Part shown: positions 11,434 to 23,700 of the stretch, one piece after another
How the letters are laid out: each line of letters begins with the position of its first letter
Position numbering within the stretch: the first letter of the stretch is position 1
Origin: Paragonimus skrjabini miyazakii
Lineage: Eukaryota; Platyhelminthes; Trematoda; Plagiorchiida; Troglotrematidae
Assembly (NCBI GenBank): GCA_014338405.1
Contig: JTDE01002185.1
Coordinates: forward strand, 1,825 to 65,824
Length of the DNA stretch: 64,000 nt
Reading direction: 5' to 3'
The notes under the pieces: model-generated
Database searches by the model: none
What the model was told of the DNA's origin: nothing
What the model saw: the letters and a program-made list of their open reading frames with translations, nothing else
Program-made: the position numbers and the translations under genes

Positions 11434-13691
11434 GAATTCCTACTCATAGGATCAAGGGTTAGAACCAACAGGACAGTTTTTCTTTAGAGTGACTGGGTCA
11501 CTACAACGGCTTTCAGAAGAGAATATGGCTGAGCATTCCGATGTTAACTAGGTCGTGTCAATGTGGATTCAAGATGCGCGGTTTCTTCATGACGGCATGT
11601 ACCGGAGCTCAAATTCATGCAACGACATGGGCATAACCCACCAAGTGCTGCAACGTTTACCCACGGTACTACATAAGCTTCCTTTGAGTTAACACATTAC
11701 ACCTTTGCTGACTAGCCTCTTACACTGAGGTATTCTTTGGAACGTTGCAACATATTCTTCTGGAGGACGGTCGTCACAGCTGCTTCATTAGATTAATATG
11801 GGCCGTCAGACAGGACCAGACCACTGAATCAACATTGATCCCGGTCCGGAACTACGGACCGTAGGTATACCACAGGTGTCTTTTCGATGTTTGCCGATGT
11901 CATGACTCACAGATGAAAAAGAGTGAATAGGGAGTGTTCGAATGTGACTGGGCATCCTGTTTTCTGTGCAGGAACACGGAGTACCACCCCATATGAGAGG
12001 CAGAAGCTCTCAGACAATTATACGGTCCGTTTAATGAAATCGTCCGGTGTAAGTTTTGGAACCACTTAGAAACTCAGATCAGTAATAGCCATGACCAACT
12101 GGGCCATACAAATCCAAGTTCATTTTATCGGGTAGCACTTTATGGGGGACTTGTCCAAGGCACGTGACCATCATCTGGGCGTAGACATTATTCTTTGTGA
12201 TGTTTCTTCAACGGCTGTATTCACTTAATATTATGTAGATAAGCAATGGTAAGTTCTTGAAATGTGTTCTGTAGGAGACTGAAAGCTAAATCTAGCTTTT
12301 ACATCACATAATGGCGAACTTTTCGTTGGAGGTGCAGAGTTCCTCATTCTGGTTGGTTTTTACGAGCTGCAGTGTGATTATTCATGACGATTATTAACCC
12401 CTTCAGACATCATTACATCTCCCTGTTCTCATGATCCATCCCCTGCAACGCCGAAATCTCGTTTCGCTGATCCATCGACGGTTGTGATCCCATTAACATC
12501 CGTAAAAGTAGGGGACGACCGGGATTCGTCGACTTTTGGAACCAAGAGGCCTAAGCACCACTCACGGACTGATTATAGGTTTACTAGTCGACGATGATCA
12601 TTTGGAAGTGAACGCAATATCTGCATTGCACTATAATCCTAGTCGGGATGTGGAATTGCTGCCACATCAGATGTCTCTGTAATCGTGGACTAAATCAATT
12701 TCCGATAGGTTTTATCATTTAGTAGATTAAATCACTTTGTAACGAGACCTCGTCTATATTGAAAGCTATCGTCTTATTTAGTACTCCCTAACCGTAAACA
12801 AAGCGGACATGAGAAACATATCGTGCGTTGTGGTGACGCTTTCCGTCTCTCTCTCGCAAAACGTCAGATCGACTTGTGCAAAGCTGTTGACAGCTTCGCC
12901 ACAAAGATATGGTTTCTTAACCGTGGAATAGACTATATATGAAAGCATGGCACAAAAGTGACCAGAAACGCACGGCTGTGAACACGACCTTCAGGAAAAA
13001 TCATCACAATACTCCGTGTTTTAGCACAGGATGACAATGTCTTGTACTACTGTGAGACATCGAAACTCCAGGCCAATTAGTCAATTGCCAAAAGCACAAT
13101 AGAGCGTACAGCTTGCACGAGCGTGTGAATTGAGTAAAATACTGCCCTCAGTAGATATACTGCTAGTTAAATACCGAGCTACCAAAACGAAACTCCATAA
13201 GCTACACAGGAACGATAGCACATCATTATTGATGGCAAGATATCTACGCAAAGTACCATTAAGGCTGAACTGGCAGCCGTACGTTGCAGACAAAAACTGA
13301 TAATCCAAAGAAGCTTACAGATAGAACTACGAACAAGGCTGAGACGGCTAAATTCCATCCAACAAGGTGTAAAGCAGCACACACCGATTTACTTTTCAAA
13401 AATAACACAGAAGCAGAAACAAACAAGGGAACGCCTTTAAATGGTGGCAACTAAGATTTCTACTCACTTAAACTTTGACTGCGTGTGAGCACAGATTACA
13501 GCTAAAAGACTGTCTTTGTTGCCATTCACAATGCCCTATCTCTATAGAACCAGACAGGCTAGCCGTACGACTACACGCCCAAATCAGAACGAATCCGTGA
13601 ACAACTATCCAGCGCGATTCACCAGTCGACAAACGGTGTAACGCAAGCATACTCCGGTAACATAATACATTCCATAAAGATGATTAACAAG
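11434..13691. other. Intergenic, no gene recognised
   Basis: No frame on either strand has recognisable similarity or convincing length (the largest is about 75 codons). Parts (for example 11570-11900) look like decayed repeat sequence, but I can name no family. Confidence 0.5.
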
Positions 13692-13848
13692 TTTCCCGGC
13701 AGTGGCGATGATATGCACTACTGACGAGCTATAATGAGAACGAAACTCGAGTCTAGTGCTTATTTTCGAAAGGGGCCGACCGGAAAGTCTATGGGGATGC
13801 GACAGCTGCGATCAATTGTGGGTGATGTTCAACTTGAAATTTCCCTCA
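13692..13848 (+). mobile_element. SINE fragment with hammerhead (headless copy)
   Basis: Matches on the + strand the body of the minus-strand SINE at 31371-31583, sharing GAAAGGGGCCGAC, GCGACAGCTGCG and GTGGGTGATGTTCAACTTGA with it. The tRNA-like head is missing here: homology begins just after the position of the B box. It carries the hammerhead at 13715-13759. Confidence 0.8.
13715..13759 (+). ncRNA. Type I hammerhead ribozyme motif (core intact)
   Basis: Stem I is a perfect 6-bp pair, GCACTA (13715-13720) with TAGTGC (13754-13759). Between them come the core CTGACGA (13721-13727, fits CUGANGA), stem II region 13728-13741, the GAAA box (13742-13745), the palindromic stem III ACTCGAGT (13745-13752) and the cleavage-site GTC (13751-13753), with predicted cleavage after 13753. 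Stem II is weakened by two mismatches. Short palindromic stem III means cleavage would favour a dimer, as proposed for other short-stem-III hammerheads in retroelements. Activity is inferred, not shown. Confidence 0.8.
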
Positions 13849-16800
13849 TGTATCCAAAAACTTCATGCAATATTAAGAACTACTTTGACATGTCCCTATC
13901 CCAAAACTGAGTTAGCAATAATTACTCGAATGGAATTACGCTTGCTGACTTTGGGTTGTCTGACTCCATGCATCCACTATTACGCTTTGATTCGAAGAAT
14001 GATCGACTTGAAAATGTCCATACGAATGTGGGACACTTGTCTAAAGAATGGATCACTGACAAATCTATTTTCTAAACATTGTTAATAACAGAGACAGCAC
14101 CTCTGCAGGTTTCCAAACTTGCGTAACTCAACATCTATTGGATTAATTATAGAATTGTATAAAGAAAACGATCTGAAACTGAAATGATGAGTAAACAACG
14201 ACAAGAATGAAACAGGCAGGCGCACGTCCCGGAATAAAACCATAAAATAGAACAGAAAAGTGTCCCGTTACTCTAGTTTGCACCTAATAGTGATAAGTAA
14301 ATTCGCAAAGGGTATTTTTCACTGGACGGCACAAGTTTAGCAGGTGTTTTGATCTGCACCCATAGTGAAAGAATGGCAGAGACCAAGCATGGCTCAATCG
14401 ATGGAGACTAAACATGAGAAGTACGTGGCATCCGAGTCGCTCCTCGATACCGATTACCGTTAAATGAATGTGATTCTGTGACTTGCTGATAAGTTTATAT
14501 TAATTCAAACGATTAACTAGAAGTGGGACGGTATTTAATCAATAAATACTTTACGGTGCGAATCAGTGTAGGAAACTGTTAGGAGACGAATTCATTAAAA
14601 CAATCTAATCAGGTCATCGGTGACGGCTGAGGGAATCAGTCATGAACATAGCACTGATGGGCACGTCGGACCAACTACGAGGAGGCGTGAAAGTGAGCGC
14701 GGGTGTCGCGTTAAGAGGAGACGTGAAAGTGAGCGTGGTTGTCGCGCTAGCCCGAGGAACCAGTCAGAGCGCAATGGCTATGGAATTGGCCCTATTTGGC
14801 CACCTGGTCGCGAAGTGGCTTGAACAAGCGGACAGTGGTTCAACGAGTAAATAACCACTATTTCATGCTATATATTTACAGGCATTTCATTCATTTGTTG
14901 AACTGGTAGTCGGCAATACAGCGTGTTTTCCCGCAGTCGTGTTCTTCTTGACTTCGCGCAAGTAGACTGGGTGAAGCCGCATAGCGGGGAGCCAGATATA
15001 GCACTCAAGTCGCAATGTAATGTTTTGGCAAGGAAAGACGTGTTATATCAGAAACTCACAACGAAGTCCATAAATCAGCAACGAAGGTGAGATATTCGCA
15101 AACCAACAACCCTGTGGTTATGATATTCAATTGATTTCCGTGTTTAATTCCCTGCTGATTCGCGTCGCTTCAACCGTATTACAACATATTTTCGAGATTT
15201 TGCTACCGAAACCATGGAATCATCTACTTCCTACCATTGTCAGTCAATATACAGCACACCACAGATCTGTCTTACATCAGGAAAACGAACGTGGATAACA
15301 TATCAAAGCGAGCGAGAAAGGATGGCATGATAAATGATCAGAACTCAGCAACAGTCGAGTGAGTCATGGTCAGTGATGAGCAGACAACAATTTAGTTTAC
15401 TCACTTTGAATTGGTGAATATTCGATCAGTGAACATATGGACGTAGTCATGTATCGAGATTTGGGCAGGGGCAATTTACTTTGCACATCTACTCATTCAT
15501 AGCTATCTCATTAATACAAACTGGCTCGTCCAATTTTTGCCAAATAGCGCATTTCTTCAGTCACAAGCACTAACGAAGACAGTGATTTCATTGAACATTT
15601 TTGCAATTCGACTGAAAGATCCGCATACAGACCCATTTTTGTGCAGTTCTCAAGCAGCAACTGCAACCTAAAAGCACACTTAGTATGACTAGATCTGTAT
15701 CAATCAAGGTAAATACAATAGACAGACTCCATTCGATGCTGACTACGGTTGAACTCCATACAGCAGTATGATTACTAACGCGTGAACGGATATTCGTGAC
15801 AATGAGGGAAGGAAAAAAACAGGCGCTCAATCAACACCACATTCTACGATATAATGAGCCAAAGAAAAAAGTGACTATGAAACTATAATATCATGCTTAA
15901 AATGTGCTGTAAGCACAGAATCCTATGGGGGTCATGTAATGAGAAACATCGCAGACGATAATTTCTAAAAGGGTTACACAAAACGGAGTTTACTATTTTA
16001 GCGATCCAACGCTAATTATACTACAGATAAGGTATGCGCCATCGTAGGCAACATAATTCAACGAGGAGAATAGTTCTTTTCATTCGCCGATTGACATGAT
16101 AGCTCCAAGGAAAAATAGTTTCCCCTTCTAACACAACTGGCCGCAAACACAAGATGATCACATTGAACCTTCAGACTTAACTGTTTCATTTTCTGTCTAG
16201 CTTAATTCACTCAGCAATGCTCACAATGATACGACCAACTGCGCAATAATTACGAACGAAAAACCAAACGGAACGAAAATTAAAACGCGGCACTGAAGTG
16301 AGAATAAACGTAAAAATAACAAATGGATTGCAAAATCTGTTCCTACCCATATGTGAGTTTTGTATGCCAATTTACATGAGCGAGGTTGAACAAACAAGAG
16401 AGATGTTTGAAAACGAATCAGGAAATTTCATGCCGTTATGAAAAGCGCCTTTGAAAAGACACAAACGGGCGCAAACACAGAAATATACGAATGATCTGTA
16501 CCCAAACGCCGCTATGTACAACTTTATGAACAAACTGTTTGACGAGAATTCGTGTGGATCAAACTGGTGCGTGGTTTGGATTGTGTAATTTGAAGAAACG
16601 TTCACAGCTGGTTATCAACCGAAAAGAAGCTAGATTCGATTTGCTCTGACCTAATAGACTTTTTGTATGAACTATTCAAGTTGTAAAGAACGTAGAACAA
16701 CCCCTATCGAAAATGAAGGGCGCACCTGAAAAAATGATAAACAAATGAGGGCAGCCAAAAGGAAAGAATGGGTGTAGTTTAACAATGAACTCGAGAATAC

Positions 16801-16854
16801 ATATGATATACCATAGATCACAGTTTCCAGACCAAGGAACCAGATGAGAGCTGG
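13849..16854. other. Intergenic / MED25 3' flank
   Basis: Part of the right end must be the MED25 3' untranslated region, because its stop codon is at 16855-16857. I see no AATAAA on the minus strand near the stop, so I do not place a polyadenylation site. A 36-bp imperfect tandem duplication (GGAGRCGTGAAAGTGAGCG) lies at 14681-14750. No protein-coding frame is recognisable. Confidence 0.5.
14681..14752. repeat. Two-copy 36-bp tandem duplication
   Basis: GGAGGCGTGAAAGTGAGCG at 14681 and GGAGACGTGAAAGTGAGCG at 14717 each continue into a GTGTCGCG/GTTGTCGCG segment, giving a period of 36 bp with a few substitutions. It is GC-richer than its surroundings. Confidence 0.8.
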
Positions 16855-17739
16855 TCAGAAAAATCCAGGTGGCCCATCATAAGTGGAATGTTGCATACGC
16901 ACAGGTCCGTATACGGTCGATCCATGTAGTACATGTGATTGGGAGTGATGTTGCTGAAGTTCCTGAGAAGCAACAAAATGACCACCAATCGAAACACCAC
17001 CGGTTATCGTCACTGGCTGGGGAGCAGCACCCACTGAACCTTCTATAGGGACAATTCCACTATTCATAGATCGATTAGAAAAGGGTTGAAAGCATGGTGT
17101 ATCAACCGCTAATTGGGATTGATGTTTGGGAATATTCGGACCGCCGATCGAAGCTGATTGAGTTGGTAAGAAACACATACTACTTGTGGGCGCCTCTGAA
17201 ACGTATCGATATCCGGTCGTACAAGGTAGACTAGTTGTCGGTACACTTCGGGTCTGGTAGCACGCAGGAGCGGTGGTCGAATAGCCCACATTAGAAGCAT
17301 GCGAAGATGTTAGGTGTTGAGTGTCAGATGACTGACCTTGATAAACCGTCCGTTGACCGAACGCTGAATGTTGAGGTGGACCATAGCCGGGATTTGATGC
17401 GTTTGAAACGTGGGATGAAGGCAGGCTAGATGCAGAGTAGGCAGACTGATGAGGAATTCCCGCGGGAATGGTCTGAAACACAGCGTTCGAGTTAGGAACG
17501 AAGCGCTGTTGAGGTGGATGGACAGATGTGTTGAATGGCGAGGACGTGCGCTGTATTGACTGATCCATCACAGAGACTGGTTCGTTTAACATGCTCGATT
17601 GGTGAATGAAATTGGCGGGCATTTGACCACCACCGGTAGTTACTACGGCCCCTGTTGTGTACCGATCAGCTGACGAGCGCGCATGTGGTTGGAAAGAATA
17701 TGTCTGTCCAGAGCCGGCATGTGGTTGAGATGGTGCACA
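16855..17739 (-). CDS. MED25: MED25 exon 14 (C-terminus)
   Basis: 885 nt: 294 codons plus TGA (16855-16857), phase 0 in after acceptor TTTCTCAG. Starts CAPSQPHAGSGQTYSF and ends STYDGPPGFF. Rich in Ser, Pro, Gln, Gly, Thr and Tyr, with no domain recognised; it resembles the low-complexity tail of other animal MED25 proteins in composition only. Confidence 0.85.
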   Translation of the reverse strand, partial: CAPSQPHAGSGQTYSFQPHARSSADRYTTGAVVTTGGGQMPANFIHQSSMLNEPVSVMDQSIQRTSSPFNTSVHPPQQRFVPNSNAVFQTIPAGIPHQSAYSASSLPSSHVSNASNPGYGPPQHSAFGQRTVYQGQSSDTQHLTSSHASNVGYSTTAPACYQTRSVPTTSLPCTTGYRYVSEAPTSSMCFLPTQSASIGGPNIPKHQSQLAVDTPCFQPFSNRSMNSGIVPIEGSVGAAPQPVTITGGVSIGGHFVASQELQQHHSQSHVLHGSTVYGPVRMQHSTYDGPPGFF

Positions 17740-20700
17740 CTGAGAAAGTTGCAGTGAGAAATAGCGGAATGAACGCACGATACAAGAAGAAAAGCAAGTT
17801 ATGATTTGGCGGCTGTGAACAGAAACGTGGAAATGAACCAGGTGGTTTTGAAAAACTGATCAGAAACTTTTGAAAACGAAGTCCAAACAATTCAATATTG
17901 CCCAGAACACAGTAAAACACTACCAAGCATATGATACCTGTCAACGAATCAAGTAAGAAGCCACGGGTGGCAGTTAGTCTGTAGAAATTTAAATGGCGTC
18001 TGAGAACATAGGACACTAGAGTGATTGTTTAGTGCATACAACATTCAAAGAACTTACTATTCCTCTTCTTCTTCTTCTTCTTCTCATCATCATAATCGAT
18101 AAAAGCACATAGTTCAATGAAACACACGCATGAAAAAGCAACCAATTGGAAATAGAAAAACGAGAAAATGCTGGGATATGAACCTTACATTTCTAGTGTT
18201 TCCATCTAAACATTCAGCGTAAAGGGGTCTGCATCTTGCGAACGAATAACCGAGTTGCAAACGAGGATAAGGCGGCACGTACGAGATCATCATTCTATGA
18301 CTTACCTGACACGAACAATACACTTTACTTTATAAATGGTTTAGAAAACATACAGCGACATATGGATTAACGATTAACGTGAACTGACATCCCCCCTATC
18401 GATTCCAGGAAGAAGCTGGACAGGCCGTGAGAAGTTTATTGGCGGAAAACAACCTGCATTTTGTAACTTGCAAATGCCTACACTAGTTTCTCCGTTGATC
18501 ATCTTGTATAGCAGGGCAGTGAAGAAAAAGCTAGGGAAATAGTACAAAGGAATAATAAACGATGGATTGATGTTCTAACTGCACGGCCTACTTTTCTGAA
18601 GTGGAGTAAATTTACAATGTGAATCACAAAAACCGCACAGTGCTTATTGCTAAAACTCGTCTGTTAATCTCTTCATCTGATGAGCGCGTTTAAACGCAGT
18701 TCTGTTTGAGTATATGAGGGCGAACAACACATTTGAGCAACATAAATTTTACAGGCCAAACATGATGAATGTTGTATTGATTTTGTAAACACATACAGGG
18801 AATACCAGTTCAGTTTGAAGCAACCTAAGTCATTGAACTTTTACCAATAAACAGTCTATTCTTTAAAACGATTACTACGATAACCAACAAGAACAAATAA
18901 TACAATCACTAAACTGCGTACAATACTGAGCAGTTGTAATGAACTAAGCAACAAACACACAAGCGTCAAACGTATGACTCGTACTTGCAGTAGCTGTTGT
19001 TGATGTTGTGGATGGTTAGTCCTGATCACTCGTGACTGGTAAGCAATATTAGACACCTCAGCTTGTGATGCAGTCCAATGAGGAGGATGAGTATCAGGTA
19101 CCAACTGGCCACACATGTCGCGTGATCGATGTGGCGATGGTGTACTGCGTTGAGTGAGCTGTGTATTTATTGAACCCGGCGGACCCTTCACTGAGGAGTT
19201 GGGTAATGATAAATAGGTGCTAGAGGGAGTGGGTTGTGCAGCAGCCATGCCACTCACATGATAAGAAGGATGTTGAGGATTTGGATAGATTTGAGACATG
19301 TTGGTCGTATGATTGGATGAGCCCCGGGAGAGCATTTCCACATCGGCCATTGTACCCGAGGGCTGTTGAAAATCAAGACAGTAGGAGAGAGTTGTACGTG
19401 TGTGGAACAAACGAATACAAAATGTCATTACGACCTTAGTAGTTAAGTCGTTCGTAAAGAAAGGGAAGTTGCATTGAGCGTGTCAAAGTTAGTAAAGACA
19501 GAAAAGGACTCTGAAAGCGAAAAGAACATTTGTGAAGTCCCGAATGGTATACCAAACCGCATTAAACAGGAGGACCAGCACAATATAAACTCTGGTGAAG
19601 GGAGTGCCCAGAAAAGTGGGTCATTTTTATCTGAATTAAATTACAGTGCGATGAGGAACCAACCCGTCAAAATGGATGGAAGCCGAATTGCTTCGGTTCA
19701 GAGCAGAAAGTCTTCGACATAAACATTGTGACAGTTGTAGAGATAGGTCATCACGCTTAACTCCATGTCATATAACAGTCGATAGAGGGATTGGAAACGA
19801 GGGTATATATATATAAAATCAATCAATCAATCAATCAATCACAACAGCCATGAGCCTGACCAAAAGGTACTGTGGCTCGGGCCGCCGCTAACCACAACAG
19901 TGACGTGGAATATCCTAGAAGAAAACGTTACTAAGAAGATTGAAAATTATTAAAACAAGACTAAGTGGAAGAACTAGAAATGGTATGGATACAGGTCTGC
20001 CACTGANNNNNNNNNNNNNNNNNNNNNNNNNNNNNNNNNNNNNNNNNNNNNNNNNNNNNNNNNNNNNNNNNNNNNNNNNNNNNNNNNNNNNNNNNNNNNN
20101 NNNNNNNNNNNNNNNNNNNNNNNNNNNNNNNNNNNNNNNNNNNNNNNNNNNNNNNNNNNNNNNNNNNNNNNNNNNNNNNNNNNNNNNNNNNNNNNNNNNN
20201 NNNNNNNNNNNNNNNNNNNNNNNNNNNNNNNNNNNNNNNNNNNNNNNNNNNNNNNNNNNNNNNNNNNNNNNNNNNNNNNNNNNNNNNNNNNNNNNNNNNN
20301 NNNNNNNNNNNNNNNNNNNNNNNNNNNNNNNNNNNNNNNNNNNNNNNNNNNNNNNNNNNNNNNNNNNNNNNNNNNNNNNNNNNNNNNNNNNNNNNNNNNN
20401 NNNNNNNNNNNNNNNNNNNNNNNNNNNNNNNNNNNNNNNNNNNNNNNNNNNNNNNNNNNNNNNNNNNNNNNNTATATATATATATATATCCTGTGTACAC
20501 ACTGTTTCGATTTCTCTGAATTTGTATAAGCATGTTGATCTGATGATGAATTTTCGAAAATAATTGTTCGTCAAGTTTTCCCTTATATGATTCAATGGAA
20601 ATTTTCGCGATATTAAAAAAACCACTCAATTTCTTGGTCAGTTCGTAACTTTGTCGCAATAGGCACATTGCCATTTCTCTTGTTGTTTGGTTAACAGAAG

Positions 20701-23700
20701 ACCAGTAAAACGTGCAGTGTTACGAAACGTGCAACAGAAAAAAACCAGTGAAGGTAATTTCGATAGACACGTGCGACTTCGTGGGTTTCACTTCTACCTC
20801 ACCATCGTTTAAAAGCGGATTTATGTCACTTCATTAAGACGCGGTGTGCGATTGTTATACAGCCTAGCGTGCCAAAAAGAGTCACAAGAGGCAAAGATTC
20901 TTTTTTCACCAGATCATCAGCAACAGACTTGAACACGTCAGTATCAGAGAGAACCTGTTCAATTATGTATGTATCCGCCCTGGTTTTTTGTAATATGATA
21001 CTGTAGACATCAAAACACTCGTCTGCGATATGCCATTCAGACTGATAACTTTACCAACACATACACATAGACGTCCAGACATATCGTGTCAACAATCATC
21101 CCTGTACATCATAGAAGTTATATGATCACTAAGGTCGCATCACAAACGTATTTCTTTACTGACTGTCTCACTGTTACCAGCAGGACATTTAATAGATGAG
21201 GCATTATATTTTCACGACTCGTACCATATTCACCACGACTGGAGATAGTGAGTGGGTGAAACATATAATAAACTGACCGCAATATGTCCGGCTGAGAATA
21301 TCAGCCATGTATTTGTATCCGCTAAATACTGGTTGAGTGACAACTCGATGGTACCACTGACCCGTTTGATGCACGTTAAGGATGTTGCAGTTTACGATAG
21401 ACACAGGTACTTGGCTCCGCTGATAGGCCTGTATCACCCAGATCGGAGTTGGTGATCTGTGATTTAGCTTACATATTTCGTTACAGTGAAAGCAAATGTA
21501 CAGCAGAGCATCGTTACAACGAACGTCGTAATAAGAAACATGGTTGCTATAAAGAAGAGGTTTAGCCCCGAAATGATCGGATTTTGTGTTCATTATAACG
21601 GACGCCGTTATAGCGAACATTATTATAACGAATAAATTGGTCAAACCAATAGACGGGCCTGTTAGGTATGGGATTTACGAGGTAAACTACTGTTGCTAGT
21701 TTTATTTCATTTGGTGTGACAGAACGAAGATGAACGATATTCACATGATTAGGCATAAATCGGAGATGTTAAGTGTGAATAATCCTCGAACGGACCTTCT
21801 TCAACCACGTGCGATGTGTGATGTTTCATAACATGATAGTGATTAAAAAAAATTATGCTGAACTTGGTTTCCTAACAAAGTAAGTTTCACAGGCATTCTG
21901 TCATGAATAGCAAACAAAGAATTGGTAATAAGCATGCATGACAAGAATAGCGAAGAGAATCAAACAGTTGGTAAATTTCGTAGGTTGATTATTATAACCA
22001 AACAACAAATAATTTTCCAATTTCGGAAGTTTCGTAACAATAACTCTTAACTTTAGTTAGAAATGATTTTCTCGTCACAGTAAAATTCTCAACATAATGC
22101 ATGCAAAAGCACATCCTGTATTAGGTAGACAATTTGAGGTCAACGACAATTTTGCTATACCGTTGTTAGTTATAGTTGTGCATTACCGTATACGTTCAGG
22201 AGAAGCACTCACAAGGGTACGCAGTCACTTTTGCAGTTCAAATTCGAAATACATAGATCCTATACCACATCCGACACAAACTGTACACCGAGAAACAAAC
22301 GATTAACCTAGTAGTAGACAGACTAGTAAACACAGCACGTTCACGTACCTTCCTAAAACGCCGGTAACCGTGACCCCGTGGTCTAGTAGATAAGTACTTG
22401 GACTACAATGTGCAAGAAATTCACGGACCGTGGGTTCAAAACTCCGGCGTGCGTGATGCTGATGAGACCTAACTATTTCAAAACAGCTGTCCACCATTTT
22501 GCTGGTGCTCACTGGGACCAACTGATCACAGCAAATCCCATCGGGATAAAAACGAACTTGACAGTCATATGTGCAAGGTTCTCATGGAATTGCGAGACAC
22601 TATTTAACAATCGACTCGAAAATATATTCAGTTGGTTTGCCGTATAATGTGCAAAAACATCCCATCAAAAGTAGCTCAATTTGTCCATGGGTCATTAAGG
22701 TGGTTCGCTTAATGTATGTAACCGTGTTCGTCTATCTGCCGACTTTCACCAATGCCTCCCACACACCAACTGAAACTTCAGACTTGTAAACATAATCGAC
22801 CACTGGTAATATCAGCTTCTTTAGTTAACACTGAGTTTTGGTGTCGTTCAGCGTTATACAGGGTAAGCTGCACTTTAGGCATAATATGTTCTACGGTTCC
22901 CTATTATTCACGTTGTTGTTCTGCGAATAATTCCAACATAGTGTACACCTGGGGAATATCGAACTTGGTTGTAAGCTGGAACACAAGTACGACTGACATA
23001 ACCTACATTTTCGTCCGGCAAACAAGTTACCACACTGTTCGGCAACCAGTTCACGAAGTGGTATGTTTACGACATCTACAATGTACGTGCTGTTTACTAA
23101 AAGGAAACTGAACCACTGGTTATAAAGTTTCATGATAAAATTTTATTCACCTTAGTAAACGTGAAGAGGTGATATGCTTTTAACAGAAGGCAATAGCCAT
23201 TTGCGTTTAACAAACGACTAACCAACGGAATGAAAAAAACTTGACCAAACAGGACGATTAAGTAATTAGTGGAAAGGAGAAATCAATATTAACAGGTAAC
23301 GGCGTGTGTCTATGAAATTGCAAAGTGTGCATGTGTCTATCTGGATATATATATATATATATATATATATTGGACGACCGGAAGTAGTACTTAAATCACC
23401 CAAGAGGACATCGCATGCTGTTAATACACCGTAATCGTGTCTTGTTTCGACTGTAGCATAGTAATACTGAGGTTGGCTGACAAGATACAGTTGTTTGGTA
23501 GTTCCGATGTGGCGATTTAGCCGCACCAATTAAAAATGGTTCTGAATTAAAGTCCTGCGCCGGACCAAAATATGCTTCACTGGTGGACTCAAAAAGAATA
23601 GTAATGCTATCAATTGCGATAAGCAGTGCTCAACAGATTTCATCCCAGAGTGAAAGACACTGTACACCATGAGTGTCTCAAAACCACAAAAAACGGAGAA

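Noticed and set aside
16000..16854. MED25 polyadenylation site
   Set aside because: I found no AATAAA on the minus strand close to the stop codon, so no position can be supported.
17447..17470. CTGATGAGGAATTC on the + strand as a hammerhead core
   Set aside because: It lies inside MED25 coding exon 14 on the other strand and lacks GAAA.
18677..18705. CTGATGAG followed by a GCGTTTAAACGC palindrome as a hammerhead
   Set aside because: There is no GAAA box and no cleavage triplet in register.
20537..20560. CTGATGA...GAAA on the + strand
   Set aside because: The intervening bases cannot form stem II and no stem I or stem III is visible.
22374..22446. tRNA gene
   Set aside because: A and B boxes are present but acceptor, anticodon and T stems do not pair; it reads as a SINE head.
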